Origin: UPXZ01 sp047974405
GTDB taxonomy: Bacteria; Bacteroidota; Bacteroidia; Bacteroidales; Paludibacteraceae
Assembly (NCBI GenBank): GCA_047974405.1
Contig: JBKECI010000108.1
Location: 1 to 28,170 of the forward strand
Direction: 5' to 3'
DNA length: 28,170 bases
In this document: piece by piece, positions 1 through 8,069 of the stretch
Layout: the number at the start of each line of letters is the position of its first letter
Position numbering within the stretch: position 1 is the stretch's first letter
Translations under genes and position numbers: made by a program
Notes under the pieces: model-generated
What the model saw: only the letters and a program-made list of their open reading frames with translations
Databases searched by the model: none
Told to the model about the DNA's origin: nothing

Positions 1-20
1 ACTCCCCAAAATCCGGACTG
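1..20 (+). repeat. Left terminal inverted repeat of the IS3-family element
   Basis: Imperfect partner of 636-655 (17 of 20 identical in inverted orientation). It sits exactly at the window edge, so the true outer boundary could extend a base or two to the left. Confidence 0.8.
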
Positions 21-76
21 GTTGTTAAGATATAAATTAGTAACTTTAACATCAAAAAATTAATGTCAACAACACG

Positions 77-430
77 ATGAGCGCCGCATGGTGTACACAG
101 GTACTCGACGAAGCGATAAAAGACCACGGAGCGCCCGAAATCTTCAACACCGATCAGGGCAGTCAGTTCACGAGTGAAGTTTTCACAAATACGCTGAAGG
201 AGAACGGCATACGCATCTTGATGGACGGCAAAGGCAGTGCGTTGGAAAATATTTTCATCGAATGCCTTTGGCGAAGTGTAAAATACGAGCATATCTATTT
301 GAATATTTATGAAGACGGACTATCTTTGTTGAAAGGATTAAGCGAATATCTTCAATTCTATAATGGAGAACGATTGCACCAATCGTTGGATTACAAAACG
401 CCGAAAACGGTGTATAAAACCGCCGCTTAA
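77..430 (+). pseudogene. Truncated IS3-family transposase (OrfB C-terminus)
   Basis: This 117-residue fragment is the C-terminal half of an IS3-type DDE integrase. The second catalytic Asp (D26, in NTDQGSQFTS) and the catalytic Glu (E62, in FIECLWRSVKYE) are present with the family's 35-residue spacing, and the tail NGERLHQSLDYKTP is typical. The first catalytic Asp and the DNA-binding orfA are missing, so the fragment cannot be active by itself. The frame is open for nine codons upstream of the ATG to a stop at 47-49, and the residues before M1 no longer resemble transposase except for the last few. The family usually has ALDN and FIER where this copy reads ALEN and FIEC, which may reflect drift. 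Confidence 0.85.
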
Positions 431-635
431 CAGCAGAGAAAATACACAAAAAAGGTTTGTAGAATTGTTGAGCATTATTTTTTCTTTCCAAACGCTCTCT
501 TGTTTTTGGGTAGGGGATTTGAAAAGAAAAAATAATTGAAGGAGATACCAAAGACTTTCAATTTAAAGAGCCAACAAAATAAGTAATAACAAGTATCAAA
601 ATAAATGAAAAAAATATCTTAACTTTGAGAAAAAT

Positions 636-655
636 CAGTCCAAAGTTTGGGGAGT
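636..655 (-). repeat. Right terminal inverted repeat of the IS3-family element
   Basis: Reads cagtccaaagtttggggagt on the plus strand. Its reverse complement pairs with bases 1-20, differing only at three internal positions. The sequence beyond 655 is unrelated to the left end, which places the element boundary here. Confidence 0.8.
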
Positions 656-706
656 AGCATACATTGTCATTTCCATATGGTTCAAAAAGTAACTTGAGAA
701 ATTCAT

Positions 707-3700
707 TTAATCAATATTCCAATACGCATTTTCATTCCCGTCAAAAGCGCCTTTATACATACCATCCAACTCCGATTGGGTATAATCAACATCACAGGAA
801 CTATTTCTGCTCTCCTCTATTAATATGCCATTTTCATTAATCACATAGTCAATAAAATCACCATATCTTTCTTCAATTCGTATCGAAGTGACATCTCTTT
901 CCACCTCAAAACCTTCTTCGTTCATTAATATCCACTCGTTATTCTTCCTAACTAAATAACAGTCGTTTACATATGCAACAACTCTATCATATTGATAATT
1001 CACTGTCTTTTCTAAGGATTCTTTGTCTAAGAATGTCCATCTGCTATTTTTTTTGACAGCGTATAATTTACTACCATAAAAATCAATGATATGCTCGTAT
1101 TCCATAGCTATTATTTCATTTCCTTCAGTAGAATATAATCCACATTTATTTGCTTTGAATGCTCGAATGCTATTAGCATCATATTTTTGAGAGGGCAATA
1201 ATCTATCAAAAATACAATCTAATGCGACACCCTTATTTCCAGAATACATCCCCCATTGACTCTTGTTGTTTTTAACTAAATAAGTATTATAGTTGATAGG
1301 GAATATAGATTTATATTCAACGGGAACAATTACATTTCCTTCTAAAGAATAAACTCCCATTTGTTGTTTGTTATCAAGAACGATAGGGTGTGACTCAGAA
1401 TATTTGTTTTTCAGAATTTTATTATAGATGACGGGGATTATTTCTAATCCAGATTCATTATAACAGCCATATTCTTCTCCATACTTAACTAAATAAACAG
1501 AGTTTGCCATCCTTACTATTTTATCAAAAATAACAGGCAAAATTTCTTCTCCTTTTCCATTAAGCAACCCTCTTTTTTCGTTTTTTTCTACTAAATAAAG
1601 ACTTGAATCAATCGTGATTAATGATTGATATTCGGATTCATTATAATCTCTATATTCTCTATTATTATTTGCAATACAAATAATCTTGTCAAACTCAAAT
1701 GGAATAGTAGTTCCCCCCAATTTATTAACTGCTCCACATTTTCCAATGGTGTTTTTTAAATAGTAAACATACTCTTCATTGAAATCAACACCATCTTCTG
1801 TTTCTACGTATTCTCCTTCTCCTGTCCCCATCCCCACTATGTTATACAAAAAAGGCAAAAGAACATCATATTTACTCCAAGTATCATTAAATTTAATTAT
1901 TCCATATTTTCTGTTTTTATATTCTTCCGTCATATCTAAAACAAAATAGATATTTTCTTTATGAGATAGTGTTATTCGAATGTAAAATAATTTGACACCA
2001 TTGTAATCACATATTGTAAACGGTTTTCTATTTTTATTACCAATAATGAGAAAGAATTGTCCTTTCAATTCTATATTGTTGTAATAATGTTCACTTGATC
2101 TATAATCACCTTCACCTTTACCATTAATAATAATCTCTCCTTTATCATCTAAAATAAAAGTTTCTTGACCTCTATTCGAATAATAGTCTAATTTCGCCAT
2201 TATCCTATCATCAGATAAGATTTTTATCTCTTTATAATAGCAATTAAACTTCGATATAGCATTCCCAAAATTGTCGTACAAACAATCATCTGTCAGAATC
2301 AAAGGATATTTATTCTTCCGAGCCCAAATTGTAAAAGATTTTTTATATCTGAAATCTATGTAGTTTTCCCTATTTTTATGTTCTTGAGGTGGTATTACTA
2401 TTTTTCCTTTTTCGTTTACGACACCACTATAATAGCTCCCATTTATTCTTTTTAGTATAATAGCCAATCCAGCAACAAATTGAGAACAAAAGAAAAAATT
2501 ATTGTTGCAAAATAATACTCCATTATCTCTATTTATTGTTAGCCAACTAAAAACATCTTGCACGCTTGATTTATTTTGAGGTATTTCAACATCTCGTAAA
2601 TATTTACATCCGTCAAAAACATCTTGTCCGATAATTTTCACATTTTGAGGGACATTGATATTCTGCAAATTTTGACACCAGTAAAAAGCTCCGTCTTTTA
2701 TAATTGTAACAGAGTCTGGAATATGTACAGTTTGTAAATATGAATATTTAAATGCATATTTTTCAATTATCTTACATCCTTGCAATATCTGGTAATAATC
2801 TTTTTTTATTCTTGCACTATATTTCAATAATATTCTTCGGTCAGAACTATAAAAAATCATTTCCCCGCAATCATTTATTACTTTAATAGTAGATTTAAAT
2901 CTTGGGAATTTATCTCCTTTTGTAAATTTCCAAATTGTATCAAAACTCCAGTGTATAAAAGGTTCTATTTGCTGTTGGATTGTGTTTTTTTCAGAAGCAA
3001 CTATCTTTGCTCCATTATTTGAATAAGTGCTGTCATTTTTTGAATTTTCCGAATAGTTATTAACTAACTTTGGTGGATCCCAACAACCTACAATATTTCC
3101 GGTATATTTACCACTAACATTTCCGGCACTAATACAATTGACAATTTCTCCACCCCCATTTGTATATCCTGCAATATTTCCTGCAAACTCATTACCATTA
3201 ACATTACTTACTGAATAAGAATTCCAAATTTTACTACTATGTGAATATCCAACTATTCCTCCAGCCCTTTCACCATTAATATTGCCAATGGCAAAACAGC
3301 TGTCAATTTCGCTACCGTATAAAAATCCAACTAAGCCTCCAATATTTTGTGAATCTTTTACCTCACACTCAGAACTACAAGCAATTATCTTCGTACTATC
3401 TGCTTGTCCGATCAATCCACCCGCTCCAACCCTATTACCCACACCTGATATAACTTCTTCTACTTTGGTATGGCAGTTAACAACAATGCCATTTTTAATA
3501 GAACCAATAAGTCCACCCGAGTATTCTCTTGCTTGAATTTTGCCATTTACCTTACAATTAACAACAATAGCTCCACTCTCAGATATCCCAATTAATCCTC
3601 CAGAATTGCTTTGATAGTCACTAGAAAAGATATGCACATCTACTATATTTATGTTCATAAATACTGCTCCGTCCCCGACAAATCCAAATAAACCAATTGC

Positions 3701-4015
3701 TTTATCTTTGCATTTTGTGATTATCAAATTGTTTATTACGTAACCATTCCCATCAAAAACACCTCTGAATGAACAATTTTCATATATGGTTTTATATGTA
3801 TGTCTTTCAAATAATCCATTACCAATAGGTATCCAATCAATGCCATTCAAATCAATGTTATTGGTCAAAACAAAAAAAGATTCACCATAATCATTGCCGT
3901 TATTTACCTCACTTGCTAAGTATGCCAATTCTTCTCCATTAGATATTTGATAAGGTTGTTTATTTGTTCCATCGCCTCCTGAAAAAGATGAAGCTATATT
4001 TCCTTTCCATTTCAT
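707..4015 (-). CDS. Large GLUG / BspA-like LRR / WG composite repeat protein
   Basis: Three repeat types lie in series in this 1,102-residue protein. Residues 15-120 form a lead-in typical of GLUG proteins (FRGVFDGNGYVINNL). About seven GLUG-like repeats of roughly 25 residues follow (139-320; GGLIGxx..., GGLVG, GGIVG). A BspA-type leucine-rich segment comes next (about 400-490; YLQTVHIPDSVTIIKDGAF). From about 520 to the end are WG-type beta repeats (for example GLLNGKGEEILPVIFDKI and GVYSLEGNVIVPVEYKSI). A stop codon (taa) directly precedes the ATG, so no signal peptide can be hidden upstream, and none is visible. That is odd, since GLUG and BspA repeats are usually on surface or secreted proteins. 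It lies 93 bp downstream of the AbiE-like pair on the same strand. No catalytic motif was seen. Function unknown; the repeats suggest binding or recognition. Confidence 0.85.
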   Translation of the reverse strand: MKWKGNIASSFSGGDGTNKQPYQISNGEELAYLASEVNNGNDYGESFFVLTNNIDLNGIDWIPIGNGLFERHTYKTIYENCSFRGVFDGNGYVINNLIITKCKDKAIGLFGFVGDGAVFMNINIVDVHIFSSDYQSNSGGLIGISESGAIVVNCKVNGKIQAREYSGGLIGSIKNGIVVNCHTKVEEVISGVGNRVGAGGLIGQADSTKIIACSSECEVKDSQNIGGLVGFLYGSEIDSCFAIGNINGERAGGIVGYSHSSKIWNSYSVSNVNGNEFAGNIAGYTNGGGEIVNCISAGNVSGKYTGNIVGCWDPPKLVNNYSENSKNDSTYSNNGAKIVASEKNTIQQQIEPFIHWSFDTIWKFTKGDKFPRFKSTIKVINDCGEMIFYSSDRRILLKYSARIKKDYYQILQGCKIIEKYAFKYSYLQTVHIPDSVTIIKDGAFYWCQNLQNINVPQNVKIIGQDVFDGCKYLRDVEIPQNKSSVQDVFSWLTINRDNGVLFCNNNFFFCSQFVAGLAIILKRINGSYYSGVVNEKGKIVIPPQEHKNRENYIDFRYKKSFTIWARKNKYPLILTDDCLYDNFGNAISKFNCYYKEIKILSDDRIMAKLDYYSNRGQETFILDDKGEIIINGKGEGDYRSSEHYYNNIELKGQFFLIIGNKNRKPFTICDYNGVKLFYIRITLSHKENIYFVLDMTEEYKNRKYGIIKFNDTWSKYDVLLPFLYNIVGMGTGEGEYVETEDGVDFNEEYVYYLKNTIGKCGAVNKLGGTTIPFEFDKIICIANNNREYRDYNESEYQSLITIDSSLYLVEKNEKRGLLNGKGEEILPVIFDKIVRMANSVYLVKYGEEYGCYNESGLEIIPVIYNKILKNKYSESHPIVLDNKQQMGVYSLEGNVIVPVEYKSIFPINYNTYLVKNNKSQWGMYSGNKGVALDCIFDRLLPSQKYDANSIRAFKANKCGLYSTEGNEIIAMEYEHIIDFYGSKLYAVKKNSRWTFLDKESLEKTVNYQYDRVVAYVNDCYLVRKNNEWILMNEEGFEVERDVTSIRIEERYGDFIDYVINENGILIEESRNSSCDVDYTQSELDGMYKGAFDGNENAYWNID

Positions 4016-4108
4016 TTATTTCTTAATATATTTAAATTTTAACGGTTATTCTATATCTTGGCTATCTACAACGCTAACAATTAACTAAAACTCCTTTTAT
4101 CCATTATT
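4016..4108. other. Short gap between the AbiEii-like gene and the repeat protein
   Basis: These 93 bases are AT-rich. I see no terminator hairpin and no convincing TAnnTTTG promoter on the minus strand, so read-through from the toxin-antitoxin pair into the repeat protein is possible but unproven. Confidence 0.4.
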
Positions 4109-5176
4109 TCATTCAATCTTAAGTTCCATTATTTTATACCAATAGAAGAAAGCTTCGGGATTGGATTTTTTCAGTTTGTTGAGTTTATTATATGCTGGGT
4201 CAGAAATCATCCAGTCTTTCAATTGAATCGGGGTTTCAAATTTTTCAAAAGCTGCTTTATCTGTTGCGATTAATGTAGCCAGATAAGAGGCTTTGGAAGC
4301 AGAAACGATTGCTTTTTCAATATGGAAGTTCTCCGAAAAGATAAATCCTGCAATACGTTTGATTCCTAACTGCAATTCGTCGAAATTACCTTCACCTAAA
4401 TCACCACGGCTTACAATACAAAGTGCGGTGTTGAAAATATCGTCTAAAACATCCGTTTCCGTTTTATCGTTTGCTTTCCTGTAAGCTAATTCGGTTTCTA
4501 CAAAACGGTGGAAAGTAGCTTTTACAGTCGCTAAATTTGTACTTCTGTCGAACAAATTGCCTATGTCGTACAACTGCTTGATAATTTCCATACTCATACT
4601 GTCATTATCTTTAAAGTACGGTATTCCCGTTGTATTGGGTGCAAAAGCAGTTAGTTTATCTCCCAATAAATCTTCCAAACTCGGCACTTTAACCATAATT
4701 GGTTTTCCATTGTCAGGAACAAATGAAGAGCTTATCGGCAGTTCTATTATTTGCGTATATCCAATTTCCTCAAACAGAATATCCAGCAAAATATATTCTT
4801 CTTCTTTTGCCGTTTTATGAATGGGCGGATAGAAAAATTTGTAATATGCTTTTTCTATATCGGTATGCGCGGTACGCTGCTGTAACTCAACTCGTGTAAA
4901 GTTTTGTTTGCTTGCAATAGATTTCAAAATAGCTTCAAAATTCGCAATCTCCTCGGCAATAATAATATCAATATCGATTGATAACCTTTTGGATGTGTTG
5001 AAATGTAACATCAACGATGTTCCACTTTTGAAAACAAACGGAATTTCTGCTTGAACCAATCCCTCCAATAGCAACAATGCCCGAATAACTTTTTCAACCC
5101 AAATTTTATCGGCATTACGGTTTGCTTTGGAAACTTTATTTATCCAATTGATGTTTAATTGTTCTTTGTCCATCAT
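4109..5176 (-). CDS. AbiEii/AbiGii-family nucleotidyltransferase (toxin-like)
   Basis: The protein belongs to the DUF1814/AbiEii nucleotidyltransferases, the toxin half of type IV toxin-antitoxin and abortive-infection pairs. These transfer nucleotides to an RNA or protein target. The core motif is visible: FKSGTSLML followed by KRLSIDIDII (GT(S) plus DxD metal site), then a Lys in LEDLLGDKLTAF and an Asp in QLYDIGNLF matching later family motifs. The usual first Gly of GGT is Ser here (KSGTS). I chose the ATG at 5176, followed at once by a second ATG. A TTG at 5212 would add 12 residues and overlap the upstream gene by 11 bp. Either way the two genes are tightly coupled. The target cannot be told from sequence. 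Confidence 0.85.
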   Translation of the reverse strand: MMDKEQLNINWINKVSKANRNADKIWVEKVIRALLLLEGLVQAEIPFVFKSGTSLMLHFNTSKRLSIDIDIIIAEEIANFEAILKSIASKQNFTRVELQQRTAHTDIEKAYYKFFYPPIHKTAKEEEYILLDILFEEIGYTQIIELPISSSFVPDNGKPIMVKVPSLEDLLGDKLTAFAPNTTGIPYFKDNDSMSMEIIKQLYDIGNLFDRSTNLATVKATFHRFVETELAYRKANDKTETDVLDDIFNTALCIVSRGDLGEGNFDELQLGIKRIAGFIFSENFHIEKAIVSASKASYLATLIATDKAAFEKFETPIQLKDWMISDPAYNKLNKLKKSNPEAFFYWYKIMELKIE

Positions 5177-5201
5177 TTCTATAAATCGGTAATATGTAAT
5201 A

Positions 5202-5981
5202 TTATTTGCCAATAATTTGATTTATATATTTTTCTAATTCGACCTTTTTACCCCTGCGTGAAGCATAGCGTAAAAGCTTTGTACTATTGATTGTATATTT
5301 TGAATAAGCTTCTTTGAAAATAGTATTTCTTTCCCTGCCTTGATAAAACTGAAACAAATCTTCATCACAAAACAAATCGACTAATATTTTTTCAATCGTA
5401 GCTGTATTGATGTTTTTTATTCTTTGCAATGGAGCTTCCGAAATTAGCGGTTTCACAACAATAGGATTGTTCGCATTGAAAACATATTGTTCCAACATTT
5501 TGACATCGGGATTTAGGAAAACAGCATTGTATTTTTCTTTCACTGAAAGAAAAACAGATTCCATACTTTCTCTTTCTACCTCTATCAATGTAAAATGGTT
5601 ATTGGAAATATGGACTGAAAATTCATTCAACAATGACGTATTCCAAACACAAAAAGCACTGAAAGGATACTCCGATTGAAACTTGTTGTTAATTGCTTTG
5701 GTCTTGTTGTCTATATTGGGGACAAAAACCCAAGTTTTCCCAATTTTAAAAACTCCCTTACCGATTCGTTCCAAAACTCCTTTTTCAACCAAATTATATA
5801 TTCTCCAATTAATTGTTGTAGATTTCAAGTTAGGCTCAAAATTTCTATAAAAATCAGAAATATCAATGGTTTTGAAGTCGTTTAAGTCTTCAAAACGTTG
5901 CTTTAACTCCGTTATATGTAATGTATCAGTTGCGATAATGTAAATTATTTGTTCTGCAAATATAAAACTATAATTCGGCAA
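5202..5981 (-). CDS. AbiEi-like winged-helix antitoxin/regulator (DUF6577-like)
   Basis: The protein has 259 residues and an N-terminal winged-helix-like segment (TTINWRIYNLVEKGVLERIG, about residues 54-73) followed by a beta-rich then helical C-terminal part. This order, and its position just upstream of an AbiEii-type gene, fit the antitoxin/autorepressor AbiEi or the DUF6577 group. The assignment to DUF6577 is from memory of the family's look. There is no ATG or GTG in frame near the N-terminus; the only usual start is TTG at 5979-5981, and it lies inside the left arm of a perfect palindrome (5973-6002). That arrangement would let the protein block its own initiation as well as transcription; this is inference. 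Translation from an ATT or other rare start is the alternative. Confidence 0.72.
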   Translation of the reverse strand: MPNYSFIFAEQIIYIIATDTLHITELKQRFEDLNDFKTIDISDFYRNFEPNLKSTTINWRIYNLVEKGVLERIGKGVFKIGKTWVFVPNIDNKTKAINNKFQSEYPFSAFCVWNTSLLNEFSVHISNNHFTLIEVERESMESVFLSVKEKYNAVFLNPDVKMLEQYVFNANNPIVVKPLISEAPLQRIKNINTATIEKILVDLFCDEDLFQFYQGRERNTIFKEAYSKYTINSTKLLRYASRRGKKVELEKYINQIIGK

Positions 5982-6002
5982 TATAAAATAATATTGCCGA
6001 AT
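5973..6002. promoter_or_regulatory. Perfect 12-bp inverted repeat: candidate AbiEi operator
   Basis: The arms attcggcaatat (5973-5984) and atattgccgaat (5991-6002) are exact reverse complements around the 6-bp spacer aaaata. The repeat covers the TTG start of the antitoxin-like gene. Known AbiEi proteins repress their own operon by binding inverted repeats in the promoter, so a self-operator is the natural reading. A TAnnTTTG-like box (tatatttg, minus strand, 5964-5957) lies just inside the coding sequence; if it were the true promoter, the start codon would have to be further down, where no ATG exists. Confidence 0.6.
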
Positions 6003-6036
6003 ATTTGAATGTAATTATTTTGCAAAAAAGAAAACT

Positions 6037-6285
6037 AATCCCCCTTCTCAAAACAATATAAATAGTTTCTCCTTAATTGTATATAAACTTTTTTGAGTTA
6101 TTTTATTGAAAAACAAGGTGTTAGTGCGCGACTTAGGGGAGGCTGATTATTTGTTAAAACAAGCTCAATATTCGAATCAAAAGGGAAATACGTATTTTCC
6201 ATATTCTACCGCATCAAAGAATTTTCCCACAAAATTAGCTTGATGCTACGGTGATTTAGGAGTAGGTTATGTTTTATACCGAACT
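6037..6285 (+). pseudogene. Decayed LanC-like lanthionine synthetase fragment
   Basis: Reading the frame that passes through 6109-6111 gives about 80 residues that resemble the middle of a LanC-like cyclase. An INSFSLIVYKLF segment is followed by LGEADYLLKQAQYSNQ, then TYFPYS, then KLA-stop-CYGDLGVGYVLYR. LanC proteins have RLAWCYGDLG at this place, where the Cys is a zinc ligand. Here the Trp codon is TGA (6241-6243), and another TGA stands at 6094-6096. Both ends are missing: the family has about 400 residues, and the fragment runs into a terminator on the right and the AbiE operator on the left. No start codon or promoter is assigned. It is a relic, not a working gene. Confidence 0.6.
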
Positions 6286-6299
6286 ATTATAAACCATAG

Positions 6300-6346
6300 A
6301 AAAGAAATCTTTACATCGGTTTGGAGGTAAAGATTTCTTTTTTTTG
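6300..6346. terminator. Bidirectional terminator downstream of gdhA
   Basis: A perfect 15-bp stem (6300-6314 with 6327-6341; core aaagaaatctttac / gtaaagatttcttt) closes a 12-base loop. On plus it is followed by a T-run, and on minus the stem itself ends in cttttc. It can end gdhA (minus, stop at 6384) and would stop anything reading right out of the LanC relic. Confidence 0.75.
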
Positions 6347-6383
6347 TAGAAAAAATGACTTTTTTCGGTGGAAAAGAGTTTTT

Positions 6384-7718
6384 TTATATGATACCCTGTG
6401 CAAGCATCGCTTTGGCGACCTTTAAAAATCCGGCAATATTTGCCCCTTTCATATAGTTTATATATCCATCGGGTTCTTTTCCGTATTTTACGCACTGTTC
6501 GTGGATGCTGGTCATAATTTGATGCAGTTGCTTGTCCACCTCCGGTGCTGTCCAAGAGATATGCATGGCATTTTGTGTCATTTCCAGTCCCGATGTGGCT
6601 ACACCTCCTGCATTAACGGCTTTGCCGGGTCCGTACATTACTTTGTTTTGGATAAAAATCTCTATTGCTTCGGGAGTGCAGCCCATATTTGAGATTTCGG
6701 CAATGCAGAGCGTTTTATTTTTCACCAATATTTGCGCATCTTTTTCGTCCAATTCGTTTTGAGTGGCACAAGGGAGCGCTATGTCCACATCAACTTCCCA
6801 AGGCCTTTTTCCGGAGAAAAATTTAGCACCAAATTTTTCGGCATAGGGTTCTACCACATCGTTGCAAGTGGCACGCAGTTCGAGCATATAATCGATTTTT
6901 TCGCCAGAGATGCCATCCTCGTCATAAATATATCCATCTGGACCTGAAATAGTAACAACTTTGGCTCCCAATTCTACCGCTTTTGTGGCGGCTCCCCAAG
7001 CTACATTACCAAATCCGGATATGGCTATGGTTTTGCCTGTAAGCGAATGTCCGGCAGTTTCGAGCATTTGTTTTACAAAATACAATCCGCCAAATCCGGT
7101 AGCCTCAGGTCTTATCAGCGATCCGCCGTATTCTAGGCTTTTCCCTGTAAGCACACCGGTGTTTTCTCTTGCCAGTTTGCGGTACATCCCGTACAAATAG
7201 CCAATTTCTCTTCCTCCTACACCAATGTCTCCTGCGGGAACGTCTGTGTCGGCTCCGATATGCCTCCAAAGCTCGAGCATGAAAGCTTGGCAAAACCGCA
7301 TTACCTCGGCGTCCGACTTTCCGCGAGGATTAAAGTCTGACCCCCCTTTGCCTCCTCCCATTGGTAGGGTGGTAAGGGCATTTTTGAATACCTGCTCGAA
7401 GCCTAAAAATTTGAGTATGGAAAGATTGACCGAAGGATGAAACCGTAATCCCCCTTTGTAGGGTCCGATGGCGTTGTTAAATTGTATCCGATAGCCCAAA
7501 TTTACTTGTACCTCTCCTCTGTCGTCCACCCAGGGTATTTTGAACGTAAAGACACGGTCGGGTTCGACTAATCGTTCAGCAATTTTGGCTTTTTCAAATT
7601 CGGGATGCTCGTTATATACGCTTTCTATTGTCATCAATACTTCTCGTACTGCCTGAAGGTATTCTTGTTCGCCCAGATGTTTGGTTTCTATCTGCTGCAT
7701 TAGTTTGTCAAGATTCAT
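6384..7718 (-). CDS. gdhA: NADP-specific glutamate dehydrogenase
   Basis: This cytosolic enzyme makes glutamate from 2-oxoglutarate and ammonium (EC 1.4.1.4), the low-affinity route of nitrogen assimilation. At 444 residues it has the size of the bacterial hexameric NADP type. The catalytic Lys is K124 in PMGGGKGGSDF, the second catalytic residue is D164 in PAGDIGVG, and the Rossmann motif SGFGNVA lies at about 234-240. No acidic residue is seen at the end of the second strand (VVTISGPDG), which fits NADP over NAD. The gene diverges from the receiver-like/PEP-synthase-like protein across a 351-bp gap and ends before a strong hairpin. It appears to be a single-gene transcript. Confidence 0.96.
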   Translation of the reverse strand: MNLDKLMQQIETKHLGEQEYLQAVREVLMTIESVYNEHPEFEKAKIAERLVEPDRVFTFKIPWVDDRGEVQVNLGYRIQFNNAIGPYKGGLRFHPSVNLSILKFLGFEQVFKNALTTLPMGGGKGGSDFNPRGKSDAEVMRFCQAFMLELWRHIGADTDVPAGDIGVGGREIGYLYGMYRKLARENTGVLTGKSLEYGGSLIRPEATGFGGLYFVKQMLETAGHSLTGKTIAISGFGNVAWGAATKAVELGAKVVTISGPDGYIYDEDGISGEKIDYMLELRATCNDVVEPYAEKFGAKFFSGKRPWEVDVDIALPCATQNELDEKDAQILVKNKTLCIAEISNMGCTPEAIEIFIQNKVMYGPGKAVNAGGVATSGLEMTQNAMHISWTAPEVDKQLHQIMTSIHEQCVKYGKEPDGYINYMKGANIAGFLKVAKAMLAQGII

Positions 7719-8069
7719 GGTTATATGATTTTTTTAGATGGTTATTTGCCTTTGAATAAGGTGATTTGATAAGATATCGATTTTTATGGTAATAGTTGTT
7801 TTGTTTTTTTATTGTCAAAAAGTAAGATAAAATACCTATTTTTGCTTTCTTATTATTTGAATTTTTAGGTTTTAACAGGTGTAAAACTCTCTTTTCTTAC
7901 AATATGATTTGAGTGCAAGTTTACATTATTTATTTGTGATTATCAAATATTTTCAAGTATTTTTGATAAATTATTTTGATAAAAATTCAATAATTATTCA
8001 ACTCGTTGATTCTCAAAGTTAGAAATAAAATATATTTACATTTACACTAGGAAACACAATAGATTTGAC
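7719..8069. promoter_or_regulatory. Divergent control region between gdhA and the PEP-synthase-like gene
   Basis: This 351-bp AT-rich gap has no gene. On plus, tatttttg (7837-7844) fits the TAnnTTTG -7 box with a TTG 22 bp upstream, and a weaker tatattta lies close to the start. The octamer ttatcaaa occurs inverted at 7940-7947 and 7962-7969, and tttgataa recurs at 7975-7982, giving three copies within 43 bp. This may be an operator for either gene. I could not assign a clear gdhA promoter. Confidence 0.4.

Larger units (their letters stand above)
1..655 (+). mobile_element. Internally deleted IS3-family element with both terminal inverted repeats
   Basis: The first 20 bases (actccccaaaatccggactg) match the reverse complement of 636-655 (actccccaaactttggactg) at 17 of 20 positions, so both ends of an insertion sequence are present. 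Between them only the C-terminal part of an IS3-type transposase survives (77-430); the upstream orfA and the first half of orfB are gone. About 60 bases of left end are joined directly to the late orfB sequence. The 225 bases between the transposase stop and the right repeat hold no gene. Because both ends are intact, the element could in principle be mobilised by a full-length relative elsewhere in the genome; that is inference. The target-site duplication cannot be checked because the left flank lies outside the window. Confidence 0.82.

Noticed and set aside
3100..3700. Possible CRISPR or tandem DNA repeats in the large repeat-protein gene
   Set aside because: The periodicity is at protein level (GLUG repeats of about 25 residues); the DNA copies are too divergent and there are no spacer-like units.
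6241..6243. TGA in the LanC-like frame as a selenocysteine codon
   Set aside because: The position is a conserved Trp, a second in-frame stop exists, and no selenocysteine insertion element is apparent, so decay is simpler.
6274..6555. 93-codon frame on minus overlapping the gdhA 3' end
   Set aside because: It spans the terminator hairpin and the end of gdhA in another frame, and has no similarity to a known protein.
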